A DNA stretch of 39,783 nt from Chrysochromulina tobinii (GCA_001275005.1 JWZX01003057.1:1-39783), one strand, 5' to 3'; shown: positions 19,087 through 28,571, counted from the first letter of the stretch. Program-made: numbers and translations. The notes: generated by a model from the sequence alone, not told the origin.

Positions 19087-19953
19087 CTAGCGCGAAAGAA
19101 GGCTGCTGAGGAGCGAGTCGCCGACGGCGGTGGCGCTCGCTGCCTGCTGTCCGACGACCTTACGCTGCTTGAAGCGCCGGCGCACCTGCCGCAGCCCCTC
19201 GTCCTCCTCCTCCTCCGTCGCCACCCGGCTGCGTCTTGGTGCGGACTCACCTTCGGCATGCTTCGCCTTCTTTCGCAGCGGTGGCTGGTCAGTGGCCGCT
19301 GGGCCCGCCGGGTCGCCGCCGCTGCCGCCGCTCGCCTCAGCGGCGCGCTTGCGCTTGCGATCCTCCATCGCGTCGATCGCCTTCGCTTGCTCCACCTTTT
19401 GTAGATAGAAGGAGGTTTCCTTCTTGGCCTGAGAGAGCTCTGCCTGCATCTTGTCTCGGCGCACGCGCGCCTCGTACGCAATTTTCTCGGTCAAGTGCGC
19501 CCACTTGAACCGGTGCAAATACTTGACGTTCCACAGGTCGTGCGCGTAAAAGTCGCGGTTGCCGCCGCCGATGGGCGTGTTGTTGAGCGTCGACGCGATT
19601 CGTTTGGCGCGCCGCTTGTTGTCAAACTCGACCCAGGCCTCGGTGAAGTTCTTCTTCTTGTTGCCGCCTGCACGCACGCGGCCGGCGCGCGCCGAGGCGT
19701 CCTCGGGGGCCAGATAGACGCGCAAAACCTCGGTGCCCATTCCCTCAAGCAAGTTGCGCAGCTTGTTGGGTTTCATGAACGGTGGGATCCGCGAGAAGTA
19801 GAGGACACCGCGGTTCTCGGCCTCGGCGAGGTGCTTTTCGAGCTTTTTCGCCGTCAGAGGCTTGATGACCTTCTTCTTCGGCTTCGTAGGAGCCTGCTCA
19901 TCCGCGGCGTCCGCAGCCGATCCCGAACTGGAAGGGCCAGCGGAGGCGTCCAT
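19087..19953 (-). CDS. ESF2/ABT1-family ribosome biogenesis RNA-binding protein
   Basis: An intronless 288-residue protein. An acidic/Ser-rich N-terminus leads into a Lys-rich stretch (PTKPKKKVIKPLTAKKLEK). The conserved ESF2/ABT1 RRM follows: GVLYFSRIPPFMKPNKLRNL, VLRVYLAPEDAS, NKKKNFTEAWVEFDNKRRAK, IASTLNNTPIGGG, and the diagnostic HDLWNVKYLHRFKWAHLTEK. A basic helical tail ends with RRRFKQRK. In yeast Esf2 and human ABT1 this family acts in the nucleolus in early 18S rRNA processing with Dbp8 and U3. The ATG at 19953 is chosen because it opens directly before the acidic region; about 90 upstream in-frame codons have no conserved character. Confidence 0.92.
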   Translation of the reverse strand: MDASAGPSSSGSAADAADEQAPTKPKKKVIKPLTAKKLEKHLAEAENRGVLYFSRIPPFMKPNKLRNLLEGMGTEVLRVYLAPEDASARAGRVRAGGNKKKNFTEAWVEFDNKRRAKRIASTLNNTPIGGGNRDFYAHDLWNVKYLHRFKWAHLTEKIAYEARVRRDKMQAELSQAKKETSFYLQKVEQAKAIDAMEDRKRKRAAEASGGSGGDPAGPAATDQPPLRKKAKHAEGESAPRRSRVATEEEEDEGLRQVRRRFKQRKVVGQQAASATAVGDSLLSSLLSR

Positions 19954-20279
19954 GTCGTTTACCGGTACGCGACGTGGACTCTTGCCGCCGTGTCGGGCGT
20001 TTACGATACGCGTCGGCTGGTTCGTGCTGTCTCGCGAGCACCCGATTGGGATCGCGGGCTGATGCGGCAGCTGCACATGATGTCGATAGTGTCGCTCGAT
20101 AAGTCCAGGCAGGGGTGGCAACCAGCTCTGGCCGTCAACCGCCTGTGCCGCTGCGAGCAAACTCGCTAGTGCCAAAGTTAGGCTCAAGCGGCCTTCCTTG
20201 AAGCCTGCTCGTATCTCCACCTCTTGCTGTACTGACTACTGTGGGAGGCGGCGGCGCCGGACGATGCGAGCGGCCGTGG

Positions 20280-20386
20280 CTGTGAGCTGGAGATTGGCTC
20301 CAGCCACACAAGCTAGAGCTACAATGGGCGCACATTCACCGTGCTGCACAAGCTCAAAGGTGCGTGAACTGCGCAGCTCAGCCCGT
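20280..20386. repeat. local dispersed repeat, copy A
   Basis: Copy A (20280-20386) and copy B (20733-20841) share a hairpin-forming GCTGGAG-ATTGG-CTCCAGC motif, then ACAATGGGCGCACAT, then a 41-bp core starting GTGCTGCACAAGCTCAAAGG. Copy C (21931-21971) has only the 41-bp core and overlaps the end of the broken gene at 20931-21957. Confidence 0.85.
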
Positions 20387-20732
20387 CATGACCGAGGCGG
20401 AGAAGAAGGCCCGCGGGCTCGAGTGGATTGTGGACGTCATAGTGCAACTACCTAAGTACTACCTAGAAACAACCTAACTACCTAGCAACTGACCTGACAA
20501 CTGCACTGTCCCGTTGTACTACGACGCCGACAAATATGCCGTGCCGCGAAGCGTGCATTTTGGCATCAACGAAGACCGTGCATCATCGTTGCCGGCCCCG
20601 CAGGTCCACTTCGCCCTTGTGCCAAACTCATCGAGATCGGCCTGCTCACCGTGTTGGTGGCACCGTTGCTGCCATCACGGAGCGGGAGCTCAGTGCGGAA
20701 TCCGTGCGGAGCCACACGCACTCACCTCACAC

Positions 20733-20841
20733 CTGTGAGCTGGAGATTGGCTCCAGCCACAGCTACAATGGGCGCACATAGGGCGCACATTCACCGTGCT
20801 GCACAAGCTCAAAGGTGCGTGAACTGCGCAGCTCAGCCCGT
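20733..20841. repeat. local dispersed repeat, copy B
   Basis: Nearly identical to copy A except for a shorter CACAGCTA segment and a short internal duplication of GGGCGCACAT. The 41-bp core is at 20796-20836. Confidence 0.85.
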
Positions 20842-20930
20842 AAGCTGGACAATCCTCTGCTCTGTGCTCCGGCGGGTACCAGAGGTCCCTGAAGGTCTTG
20901 AGCCGGCCAGCGCCCGCACCTTCGCTACAT

Positions 20931-21957
20931 ATGGCACGCCAACGCCAACCCTCAGTCAATGAAAGCCTTCAGCCTGCAGGATGTAACGGCGAAGGCGATT
21001 TGCCTTTCGAAGACGAACCCTCAGCCGCCAGTTCGGCAGCTGATCCAGCTACAGAACCCGGCGGCGGGGGGTGCTGGCGACCGCAGCGACTTCTTCCCTC
21101 ACCGGCCGGGAGATGTACGTACGGATGGCTCGAGGGCTACGTGGAGGAGGAGCAAGGCGCGGCCTCGAACGAGCTCGCGCAGAAGGTCGTCGAGCTCGGC
21201 ACGGAGGGCGTCGGCACGGCGGCGTGGATGCACGCCCGCTGGCACGGCGCCGCCGGCCCACTCATCGTGCTGTGCACGGACACCGAGGAGCAGCGCCAGA
21301 CGGTCTACGTCTCTACGAGCTCACTGGCGTCCTCGTCGCGCCGCTCGACTTCGAGGCGGCGCACACGGTGGGGCAGTCCGCCACGCAGTCCACCAAGTGG
21401 ATGCAGCAGAAGACGCGCCGCACCCTGAACTTCAACCCCCTGCTGGAGGCGCTCAAGGCCGGACCAGCCAAGCCGTTCGCCAAGCTCCTCGAGAAGCAAG
21501 ACGGCGGCTGCGCGTTCTTCTACAACGGCATCAAACACAAGGACAAGTCCTTGACCAACGAGCGCGTCATGCTCCGGCTCACCCAGACGCCCAAGAAGAT
21601 CCATTACCTGATGGTCGAAGGCGCCGACCACATCGTGTACTACAACATCGAGATGAAGGGTCCGTGTGCCTCAGGCTGTGAAGGCGACGCCACCATCCTC
21701 GCCAAGCGGCAACACGCGGTGCCCAAGCCGGAGGCGGATGGCAACGGCCTCATCACCATCCTGGTGACGCTCACGGACCAGCCGTGCGACTTCCGCACCA
21801 TCGCACCAAGATGATGGCGGCGCTCGAGAAGGTCAAGTCGGTCGAGGAGCCCTGGGAGGAGTTCAGCACGGCCGGCAACCGCAAGGGCCAGTTCGACCAC
21901 CTCACGAAGTCGCAGAGAAGCGAGGGTGCCGTGCTGCACAAGCTCAAAGGTGCGTGA
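20931..21957 (+). pseudogene. unidentified gene with two apparent frameshifts
   Basis: Three frames join into one protein-like reading. From ATG 20931 the sequence reaches GWLEGYVEEEQGAASNELAQ and AAGPLIVLCTDTEEQRQTVY. A shift near 21305, at a TCTACG/TCTCTACG near-duplication, leads to LYELTGVLVAPLDFEAAHTV, FNPLLEALKAGPAKPFAKLL and KIHYLMVEGADHIVYYNIEM. A second shift near 21790-21810 leads to MMAALEKVKSVEEPWEEF and a TGA at 21955-21957. The segments have clear protein character, but I do not recognise the family. Two shifts suggest a pseudogene or sequencing errors. The final codons lie in the 41-bp repeat core shared with upstream copies A and B. Confidence 0.5.
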
Positions 21958-22124
21958 ACTGCGCAGCTCAGCAGACAACGGTAAATGGCGCCGCCGCCAA
22001 TTCGCAATTGGCCACCGCGCATGAACGCCTCAGGCCTTTCCAAAGGCATCAAGAGCACAAGAGCTATCCTGCCATTCCCCACCTTCCCCCCCTTCCCCCT
22101 CTTCCCCCGTCCCCACATCATTGC

Positions 22125-24245
22125 ATGCTAGGAACCTACCGGTCCACACCGCTTTTCCCACAAGAACGCCAGGGGTTTTCGATGCAGGCCGGAGGCCTAG
22201 CCATGGTCACACGCGTCGAGGCGACCTATTCGGCCATCTCATGCGTGGCGATGGGTGCCCTCATCCTCCGCGCACGGCGCTACGCCCTCTGCCGACGGGA
22301 CTTGAGCAGTAGCACCACTGCGCCGGCGGAGGCGGCGGCATCAGAGGTCTCCTTCAAAGCGGGCATGTTCAGCCTCAAGCCGGACACGTTCGGCATGCCC
22401 GCTGCGGAGGCGGACGCACGAGCGATATCCGAGGCGCGTCTCGTGGTCGTCGGCGAGATCCACTCAGTGCCGCCGTGCATCGAGCTGCAGCGCCGCACGG
22501 CGGTGGCCATGATGGCCGAGGGCCGCGGCTTGCTTCACATCGTGCTCGAGCACCTGAACTTTGAGCAGCAGCCGCTGCTGGACGCGTACGCGGACGGGAC
22601 GCTCGGGATGGCCGAGCTGCTCGAGCAGTACCGTCAGGGCACAGAGGGCCACGACCTTGTGCCGTACGAGCCTCTGCTCGCGCTCGGGCGCTTGCACCGC
22701 GCCGCAGTTCGCTTGCATGCGGGCTTCATTCCACGCTCATACGCGCGGATGGTGATGCGCGAGTCGCCCGAGGCGGCGCTGGCGGCCGCGCGCGACAAGG
22801 GATACGTGTCCGACGCCGAATCTCTCGACGCGACCGACGCGCACTACGACTTCTTCGAATCCCTTTTGACAGGTCGGAACCGCCATGCGACGCCGCCGAT
22901 GGCACCAACGGACAAGTTTCGCAAAATGTTCCCGGCGCAGGTGATCAAGGACGCGGCGATGGCGCACAAGGTGAGCCAGCTGCTGGCGGGCGGCGCGGGC
23001 GGCGCGGGCGGCGCGGGCGGCGCGGGCGGCGCGGGCGGCAGCGCAGACGGCGACTCGGCAGCGGTTCCGTCTGACAAGGTCCTTGTCATCTGCGGCGTGG
23101 GCCACTCGGGCTATTCACACGGCGTGCCCGAGCGCATCCTGCGCGTGCTGCCCTGGCTCCAGACGCACCGACAGACGCACATGTACCGCGTGTGGTGCCT
23201 ACCCGTAGACCCGGAAACCGAGCTCCATTCCGTCGAGGCAGTTCGCGCGGCGCTCTGTGAGGCTTTCGGACCGCCGGGCGTGTCGGACCCGGCGGATCTG
23301 TGCTTGGCGTTTGCAGAGGTGACCGATACAGCGCCTTCGAGGGTGGCGCGCACCTCGACGGCGGCGGCGGGTGGTGTGGCGGAGGAGGTCAAAGCAGCCA
23401 CCGCGGCCGCGTACAACGCCGTCGGCAGCACCGCCCACCTGGGCGGCGACGTGCAGCGTGCAGTCGCGATCATGCGCCGCCTCAAGTACGATGACGACCA
23501 AATCGGCATCGCAGGCGCCGACTCGGCCAACTTTCAGGGCGTGGCGTCGCCACACCAGCACGCGCGGTTGCAGCCGGGGGAGCGGGTCGTTGACCTGGGC
23601 AGTGGGCTTGGGATCGACTCTTTCATTGCGGCTGCGGCCGTCACCGCGGGCGGTGCGCGCGGGAGCGTCGTCGGGATTGACCTGGCAGAGAAGGAGGTGC
23701 GGCACGCCACCGCCCGCGCCGCTGCTCGTGGGCTGGTCGAGACGGCGGTCCGGTTTGCCGTGGGCGACCTCGAGCGTTTGCCGCTGGCCGATGAGAGTGC
23801 CGACGCCGTGATCTCGAATGGCGCCTTCTGCCTCGTTCCAAATAAGGCCACGGCCTTCGCGGAGGTCTTCCGAATCCTCAAGCCGGGCGGCCGCTTCGCC
23901 ATCGCCACGTCGGTGGTGCTCCAGCCTCTCGAAGAGGGGCAGTGGCCGCTGTGCATGCGCATGTTTAGTGAGCTGCACTCCCTCCGACCCCTCGCCACCG
24001 CCGCCGGCTTCACGTCCATCGAGCTCGACACGTCCGATATGGCCATGGCCTTCGAGCTGCCCGTGCCCGATGCGGCGCGCGTGGACACCGGCGCGCGGGC
24101 CTCGTTGTCATCGGCCGACGGCGCCTCGCGGAGCAATCAGCGCAATCAGGTGCACGTGGGCTCGCCTGAATTCAAACATCTGAGGGACCTCGATGTCAAC
24201 GCGATCTGCGGGCGCGTCGTCATCAGTGGCATCAAGCCGGCATGA
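22125..24245 (+). CDS. ChaN-like domain fused to an ArsM/UbiE-type methyltransferase
   Basis: About 706 residues. After an N-terminal stretch with one possible membrane segment (ATYSAISCVAMGALILRARR) comes a ChaN-like (DUF399) domain: ARLVVVGEIHSVPPCIELQR, a central helical part with VLEHLNFEQQPLLDAYADG, and VLVICGVGHSGYSHGVPERI. A (GGA)n low-complexity insert (22986-23040) interrupts it. The second half is a class I SAM methyltransferase most like the arsenite methyltransferase group: ERVVDLGSGLGIDSFIAA, GSVVGIDLAEKEVRHA, VGDLERLPLADESADAVISN and FRILKPGGRFAIA. Bacterial ChaN binds heme and is linked to iron uptake; the methyltransferase substrate is unknown, and no ArsM-type Cys pair was noticed. 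The start at ATG 22125 is uncertain; 22182 is an alternative. Confidence 0.8.
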   Translation: MLGTYRSTPLFPQERQGFSMQAGGLAMVTRVEATYSAISCVAMGALILRARRYALCRRDLSSSTTAPAEAAASEVSFKAGMFSLKPDTFGMPAAEADARAISEARLVVVGEIHSVPPCIELQRRTAVAMMAEGRGLLHIVLEHLNFEQQPLLDAYADGTLGMAELLEQYRQGTEGHDLVPYEPLLALGRLHRAAVRLHAGFIPRSYARMVMRESPEAALAAARDKGYVSDAESLDATDAHYDFFESLLTGRNRHATPPMAPTDKFRKMFPAQVIKDAAMAHKVSQLLAGGAGGAGGAGGAGGAGGSADGDSAAVPSDKVLVICGVGHSGYSHGVPERILRVLPWLQTHRQTHMYRVWCLPVDPETELHSVEAVRAALCEAFGPPGVSDPADLCLAFAEVTDTAPSRVARTSTAAAGGVAEEVKAATAAAYNAVGSTAHLGGDVQRAVAIMRRLKYDDDQIGIAGADSANFQGVASPHQHARLQPGERVVDLGSGLGIDSFIAAAAVTAGGARGSVVGIDLAEKEVRHATARAAARGLVETAVRFAVGDLERLPLADESADAVISNGAFCLVPNKATAFAEVFRILKPGGRFAIATSVVLQPLEEGQWPLCMRMFSELHSLRPLATAAGFTSIELDTSDMAMAFELPVPDAARVDTGARASLSSADGASRSNQRNQVHVGSPEFKHLRDLDVNAICGRVVISGIKPA

Positions 24246-24401
24246 CTCCGGGTGAGACGTTAGGGCGTACATGGAACAGCGAGTAGGTTGAGGGAGGGTT
24301 CTTCCAAGGGTCCTCGGGATAGGGGCGACTGTGTGAACGATAAGAACGGCGAACGAGAGCGCCCGCTTTTGCGGTCCGACAGCGCGCTCTTCGCTGGCGG
24401 G

Positions 24402-26037
24402 ATGCCGGTACTCCGAGTGCGCACCAAGGACGGCACCGAGCGGCTGACGGTGCCAGCGGGTGCGACGCTCGGTGACGTGCGCGCACAAATTGAGAACGAG
24501 CTCAAGGTGCCGCGCACGCAAGCGACGCTCGCACGGTCGGATCAGGCAGGGCCCGTCGCAAAAAAGGGCGCGCCGTTTTCGCCCAGCGACGACTTGCTGC
24601 CGCTCTCGGCGCTCGGCGTCGCCAATGGCGACATGGTCTTCCTCGACTACACGATGGAGCGCGAGAATCAGGCGCACTACGTCGAGAAGGACCCGTTCAA
24701 GACACTGGTGTCTGAGGGCGAGCTGCGGCAGCAGGGCAAGGACAAGTGGACGCTGACCGACTTCATGCTGTACCGGTCGAGCAAGGAGTTTGTGCTCGGC
24801 GCGCCGCCGGAGCCGCACGCCAAGTTCGTCCAGACCGACCAGCGCGCGACGCAGGCGTTCATTAACTACATGATCGCGACGGGCTTCATGCAGAAGCGCA
24901 TCGGGTACCTATACGGTCGGTGGGTGACGGACGCGGTGACGGGCGATGAGGGCGTGCAGGTGCACACGATCTACGAGCCCGCGCAGGAGTGCACATCCGA
25001 GGACGTGCAGCTGCTGCCAGACGCGGAGGGTGATGCGAAGCTCGCGCAGGTAGCGGCGATGCTGGGGCTCGTGCAGGTCGGCGTGATCATCGGGCACCCA
25101 GCGCGGGAGTACGCGTTCACGATCAATGAGATCATGCTCGCGTCGCAGCTGCACGCGGCCGCACTCGCCGCGGATCCAGAGCACGGCAAGCGCTTCGTCA
25201 CCATGAAGGCGCGCCCGCCAGCATGCATGTGCTCACCACGGCGCCCTCTCCTCCCCAGCATGCAAGTGCTCACCACGGCGCCCTCTCCTCCCCATGAAGG
25301 CGCGCCCCGTGCTCCGATCGGAGACTGAGATCGATGGAGTGGCCACGGTGGAGGCGTACCAGATGACGGACCAATGCGTGGAGCTCGTTAGCAAGGAGGC
25401 GTTCTCGCAGGTGCGCGCCATGGCTAGCGTCGGGCGGCGCGCCTCTGAGTACCTGCCACTGCGACGCGCGCGCCGTCTCGAGCACCGCCCTCTGAGTAGA
25501 GCTGCCACTGCGACGCGCCGTATCGAGCACCGCCCTCTGAGTACCTGCCACTGCGACGCGCGCGCCGTCTCGAGCACCGCCCTCTGAGTAGAGCTGCCAC
25601 TGCGACGCGCCGTCTCGAGCGCTCCCTCTCAGTCCAAGACGGACCCTCGAGTCGCCAAGACTGCCAAGGACTGCTGCTTCCTCGTCGAGAAGAAGGAGGT
25701 GCGCAAGGCCTCCTTCGAGATGTTCATCGCGCGTGTCTTCGACGTGGGACGTGCCCTGGACGGCAAGCCATTCAACTCCTTCCTCGGCTCCGGATTCGCG
25801 ATCGAGAACCGGCCGACTGAGCCGCAGGACGCGGCCAAGATGACCTCGTACTTGCGGAACCGCCGGAAGGAGCCCTTCTTGCGCACCGTCTCCGACTTGC
25901 ACTTCCTCCTCTTCTTGGCCAACTTCCTCGACGTCAAGTCGGATCTACCGGTACTCTGCGCCAAGGTCGTCGAGAACAAGGGCGACGAGCTCGAGGGGTT
26001 TCAAATGATGATCAACTGCTACGCGGGCCTCGAGTAG
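24402..26037 (+). CDS. NPL4: NPL4 homologue (CDC48 cofactor), three exons
   Basis: Exons 24402-25208, 25300-25410 and 25633-26037 encode 440 residues. It begins with a ubiquitin-like N-terminal domain (MPVLRVRTKDGTERL...LGDVRAQI) and continues into the NPL4 (MPN-like) domain: AFINYMIATGFMQKRIGYLY, VHTIYEPAQE, MLGLVQVGVIIGHPA, FVTMK. The C-terminal part includes GFAIENRP and VSDLHFLLFLANFLDVKSDL. As in plant NPL4, the Cys-rich zinc-finger block of animal and yeast NPL4 is absent. NPL4 with UFD1 recruits CDC48/p97 to ubiquitylated substrates in ERAD and chromatin extraction; red-lineage plastids also use a second set in SELMA, but no targeting leader is visible here. Exon 1-2 splicing uses a GC donor inside a 16-bp direct repeat. 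ATG 24402 fits the usual N-terminus. Confidence 0.9.
25209..25299 (+). repeat. NPL4 intron 1: 91-bp duplication with dispersed intron motif
   Basis: CCATGAAGGCGCGCCC occurs at 25201-25216 and again at 25292-25307, bounding a 91-nt insert spliced as AAG|GC...AAG|GC. The insert holds two copies of GCATGC(A/-)(A/T)GTGCTCACCACGG followed by CGCCCTCTCCTCCCC. The same element occurs in the VSP and MGAT-like genes. Confidence 0.8.
25411..25632 (+). repeat. NPL4 intron 2: 92-bp tandem repeat
   Basis: 222-nt intron (TCGCAG|GTGCGC ... CCTCTCAG). From 25447 a unit beginning GAGTACCTGCCACTGCGACG recurs at 25539 (92-bp period). Within it, a half-unit CTGCCACTGCGACGCG...CGAGCACCGCCCTCTGAGTA alternates. 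Full splicing restores the NPL4 frame (FSQ|SKTDPRVAKT). Confidence 0.85.
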
Positions 26038-26427
26038 GTATGGGCGCCGTTATGAGCACGCCCGATACGGCGCCACGACCATGCTCCGCGCGAGAGAGGG
26101 GTACCCAGAGGTCTCAGGCTAGGAGAGAGGGTGGAGGTCTCCTCAACATGGCTCTTGGGAGACTTGTTGATTGTTCCAGCTGAGCACCCGACCGGCGACG
26201 CTCGCGAAACCCCTCGAGATGAGAATGTGCGGAGATCGCTCGAGCATTTGATTCAAGAACGTTCGAATCAAATGGATCTGGCGACCAGGTTGGTCTTCCT
26301 CAGATTCCCCCTAATTAAGAATACGTCAAAAAGGACGGAGTCATAAATTTTCTCATCATGAAGTTTGGCTCAAGATTCTCCTCCGACTTCGCGACAGGCA
26401 GATCGCCCTTTCCCGAAGAGGTGCGCC
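26038..26427. other. intergenic with inverted repeat
   Basis: Between NPL4 and FBPase. It contains an AT-rich segment (26310-26360) and the inverted repeat at 26246-26273. No gene was recognised. The promoter of the FBPase gene should lie here. Confidence 0.5.
26246..26273. other. 28-bp near-palindrome
   Basis: ATTTGATTC (26246-26254) and GAATCAAAT (26265-26273) are perfect inverted repeats around AAGAACGTTC, which contains GAACGTTC, itself a palindrome. It lies about 155 bp upstream of the FBPase start and could be a dimeric transcription-factor site or a hairpin. Confidence 0.6.
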
Positions 26428-27682
26428 ATGCACGCCTTGCCGGCCACCGCGACCAAGCGCCAAAGACTTGATGAATGCACCTCTGGCGGTGCAGGTACTA
26501 TGTCTGCTGCTAAGGCCGCGAAGCCTGTCGAAGATGTTGCCGGCGAGACCGACTTCAACTCGCTGACGCAGTGGCTCATGACGAACACGAAGGATAAGGA
26601 GGTGTGCACACGCGAGTGCATCCGGGATGCCCGGACGGACGCATGATGCCGGGAGCAGCGCTCGGGCCATTATCGACATCTCTCCATGTGCTCACGCTGC
26701 GCCGTGCTCGACTCTCGCCGCATTGCGATGCACTTTGCGACAGCTCACCGTGCTCATGGCGCAGCTTGCACTCGCATGCAAGGCCACCTCGCGTGCGTGC
26801 GCCAAGGCCGGCATCGCCAACCTGTTCGGCATGTACGGCGAGCAGAACTCGAGTGGCGATGACCAGAAGAAGCTCGACGTGCTCTCCAACGACATCTTTA
26901 TCAACGCGCTTCTCAAATCGGGCTCGTGCTGCGTCCTTGTCTCCGAGGAGAACGAGGAGCCGATCATCGTGCCTGAGGAGCTCGCGGGCCGCTTCTGCGT
27001 CGCGTTCGACCCGCTCGATGGCTCGTCGAACATCGACTGCAACGTGAGCACGGGCACCATCTTCGCCGTGTACGAACGTCTCTCGACTTCGCCGCTGGGC
27101 ACAGTGGAGGACATCCTCCGCACCGGCAACGACATCGTGGTGGCCGGCTACTGCATGTACGGCGCAGCGACAGAGCTCGTGCTGTGCTTCAAGCAGGGCA
27201 AGGTGGAGCGCTTCGCACTCGACCCGTCGCTCGGCGAATTCATCCACACGCATGCCAACGTGCGCTTTCCTGCCGACGGCGGCAAGAAGATCTACTCTTG
27301 CAACGAGGGCAATGCCCTCTTGTGGGACGAGACCTGCAAGAAGGCGGTGCAGCACTTCAAATCGAGCGGGTACGCGGCGCGCTATGTGGGCTCGATGGTG
27401 TCCGACGTGCACCGTACCATTCTGTACGGCGGCGTCTTCATCTACCCCGCTGACAAAAAGTCGACCAAGGGGAAGCTGCGCGTGTTGTATGAAGGGTTCC
27501 CTATGGCCCTGATCGTCGAGAGCGCGGGAGGGATCGCCTCGACGGGCATGTTCAACGGCTCGGTGCAGCGCATGCTCGACCTCGTGCCCACCAACATCCA
27601 CGAGCGCTGCCCGGTGATCCTCGGATCGCCCCGGGATGTCAATCTCATCCTCGGTATGTACAAGGGGACGGACGTCCAGTAG
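26428..27682 (+). CDS. FBP: fructose-1,6-bisphosphatase, two exons
   Basis: Exons 26428-26601 and 26744-27682 encode 370 residues. Conserved blocks in order: LTQWLMTN (exon 1 end), LACKATSRACAKAGIANLFG, KKLDVLSNDIFINAL, SEENEEPIIV, the metal-binding CVAFDPLDGSSNIDCNVS, VVAGYCMYGAATELVL, KKIYSCNEGNALLW, YVGSMVSDVHRTILYGGVF, KGKLRVLYEGFPMALIVESA and CPVILGSP. The enzyme hydrolyses fructose-1,6-bisphosphate to fructose-6-phosphate in gluconeogenesis or the Calvin cycle. No signal peptide is seen and the redox-regulatory Cys loop of chloroplast FBPase is not evident, so a cytosolic form is more likely. The ATG at 26428 precedes a basic ATKRQR segment; a later ATG (about 26500) is possible. The 142-nt intron is in phase 0 and lacks the CTGATTGCC array. 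Confidence 0.95.
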
Positions 27683-28559
27683 AGACGCGCCGTCCCGGGC
27701 ATGGAAACAGCACGCGAACGGCGCGGATTGGCCCCTCACTAGGGACGGGCAGAGACGCCGACTTTCGCCTTTTCGGCGAGCGCCCTGTACTCGACATATC
27801 CATGTGGCCTTCGATGCCTGCATCTGCAGGCGACGGGCGAGATGCAGGCAGATGCAGGGAGATGCAGGGAGATGCAATCTGCTACAATCTGCAGTCGAAG
27901 GGCGAGCGCGGTGGGTCGTGGCGGTGTATCCTTAGGGTATGCATGCAGCATGATGGATCTTGAACGTGGTGGCGAGGTTACGGCAAGGAGGACGGTGTGC
28001 AGCGGAGCCGAGGAGCCATAAGTGCAATACATGGATGCACGGCGAAAAGCGAGTGAGCGGGGCCGGGCGCGCAGTGGCACACCGCCGGCATGAAGTGGTA
28101 GAAGTACGTGAGCGCCCCGAGGCTGAGCAACGGTGCAGCGCGCGGCCTGGGCGCTCGGGCGGGAGACACTTGACACTGAGTGGTCTCGGCGTTACATAAT
28201 CTCGACTCGACCGGTCGCGTCCGCTGCGCGCTGCCGTCGACGGATCAGCACATAAAGCGGTTACTGCTGAAGGTGCATGCTCTTAGCATGCTCTGCGTCA
28301 CTCCTGGTGTGGGGTTTTGATACATGCAAGATATTCATAAATTGGTTTATTGGGATTATGGCGTGTTCAATCGCGAATCGGCAGCCACTCGAGCACCGTC
28401 CCATTGTTGGCGGCGGTGCTCAACCTCTCACGCAGTCCGGCAAGGCGCGGCGCACAGACCGCGCCTTGTCGGGCTCGCGGCGCTCGCGCGCATCCGCGCT
28501 CGTCCACTCGCCGTGCACACGCTCCCTCACGGCTTCATTAAGGCTTCATTAAGGCTTCA
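27683..28559. other. intergenic between convergent genes
   Basis: Between the 3' ends of FBPase (plus) and LL-DAP aminotransferase (minus). It holds a short GATGCAGGCA/GATGCAGGGA repeat at 27840-27900 and the 11-bp repeat at the right end. Open frames here have no protein features I recognise. Confidence 0.6.
27840..27900. repeat. (GATGCAGG[C/G]A)n short tandem repeat
   Basis: Four to five degenerate copies of a 10-bp unit GATGCAGG(C/G)A followed by GCAATCTGCTACAATCTGCAG. Non-coding. Confidence 0.75.
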
Positions 28560-28571
28560 TTAAGGCTTCAT
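28531..28571 (-). repeat. 11-bp tandem repeat across the LL-DAP aminotransferase stop codon
   Basis: Three full copies of GGCTTCATTAA plus a partial fourth (28531-28571). On the coding strand this reads ATGAAGCCTTA repeated, with the TAA stop (28562-28560) inside the repeat and extra copies in the 3' UTR. Confidence 0.95.

Larger units (their letters stand above)
19954..20930. other. intergenic region with a dispersed local repeat
   Basis: Contains copies A and B of the repeat listed separately, and between them sequence with fragments of open frame (for example YAVPRSVHFGINEDR near 20530-20575) that are not convincing as a gene. The pattern suggests duplicated and decayed pieces of a neighbouring gene. 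Confidence 0.5.

Noticed and set aside
24402-26037. NPL4 as a SELMA (plastid import) paralogue or as zinc-finger-deficient anomaly
   Set aside because: No signal or transit peptide was seen before the ubiquitin-like domain, and plant NPL4 also lacks the animal-type zinc finger, so an ordinary NPL4 is the simpler call.
26240-26280. Possible tRNA B-box (GTTCGAATC)
   Set aside because: No matching A-box or cloverleaf could be built; the motif is part of a palindrome. No tRNA or rRNA gene was recognised anywhere in the window.
26576-27877. Minus-strand open frame of 433 codons opposite FBPase
   Set aside because: Antisense shadow; the plus strand carries all FBPase motifs.
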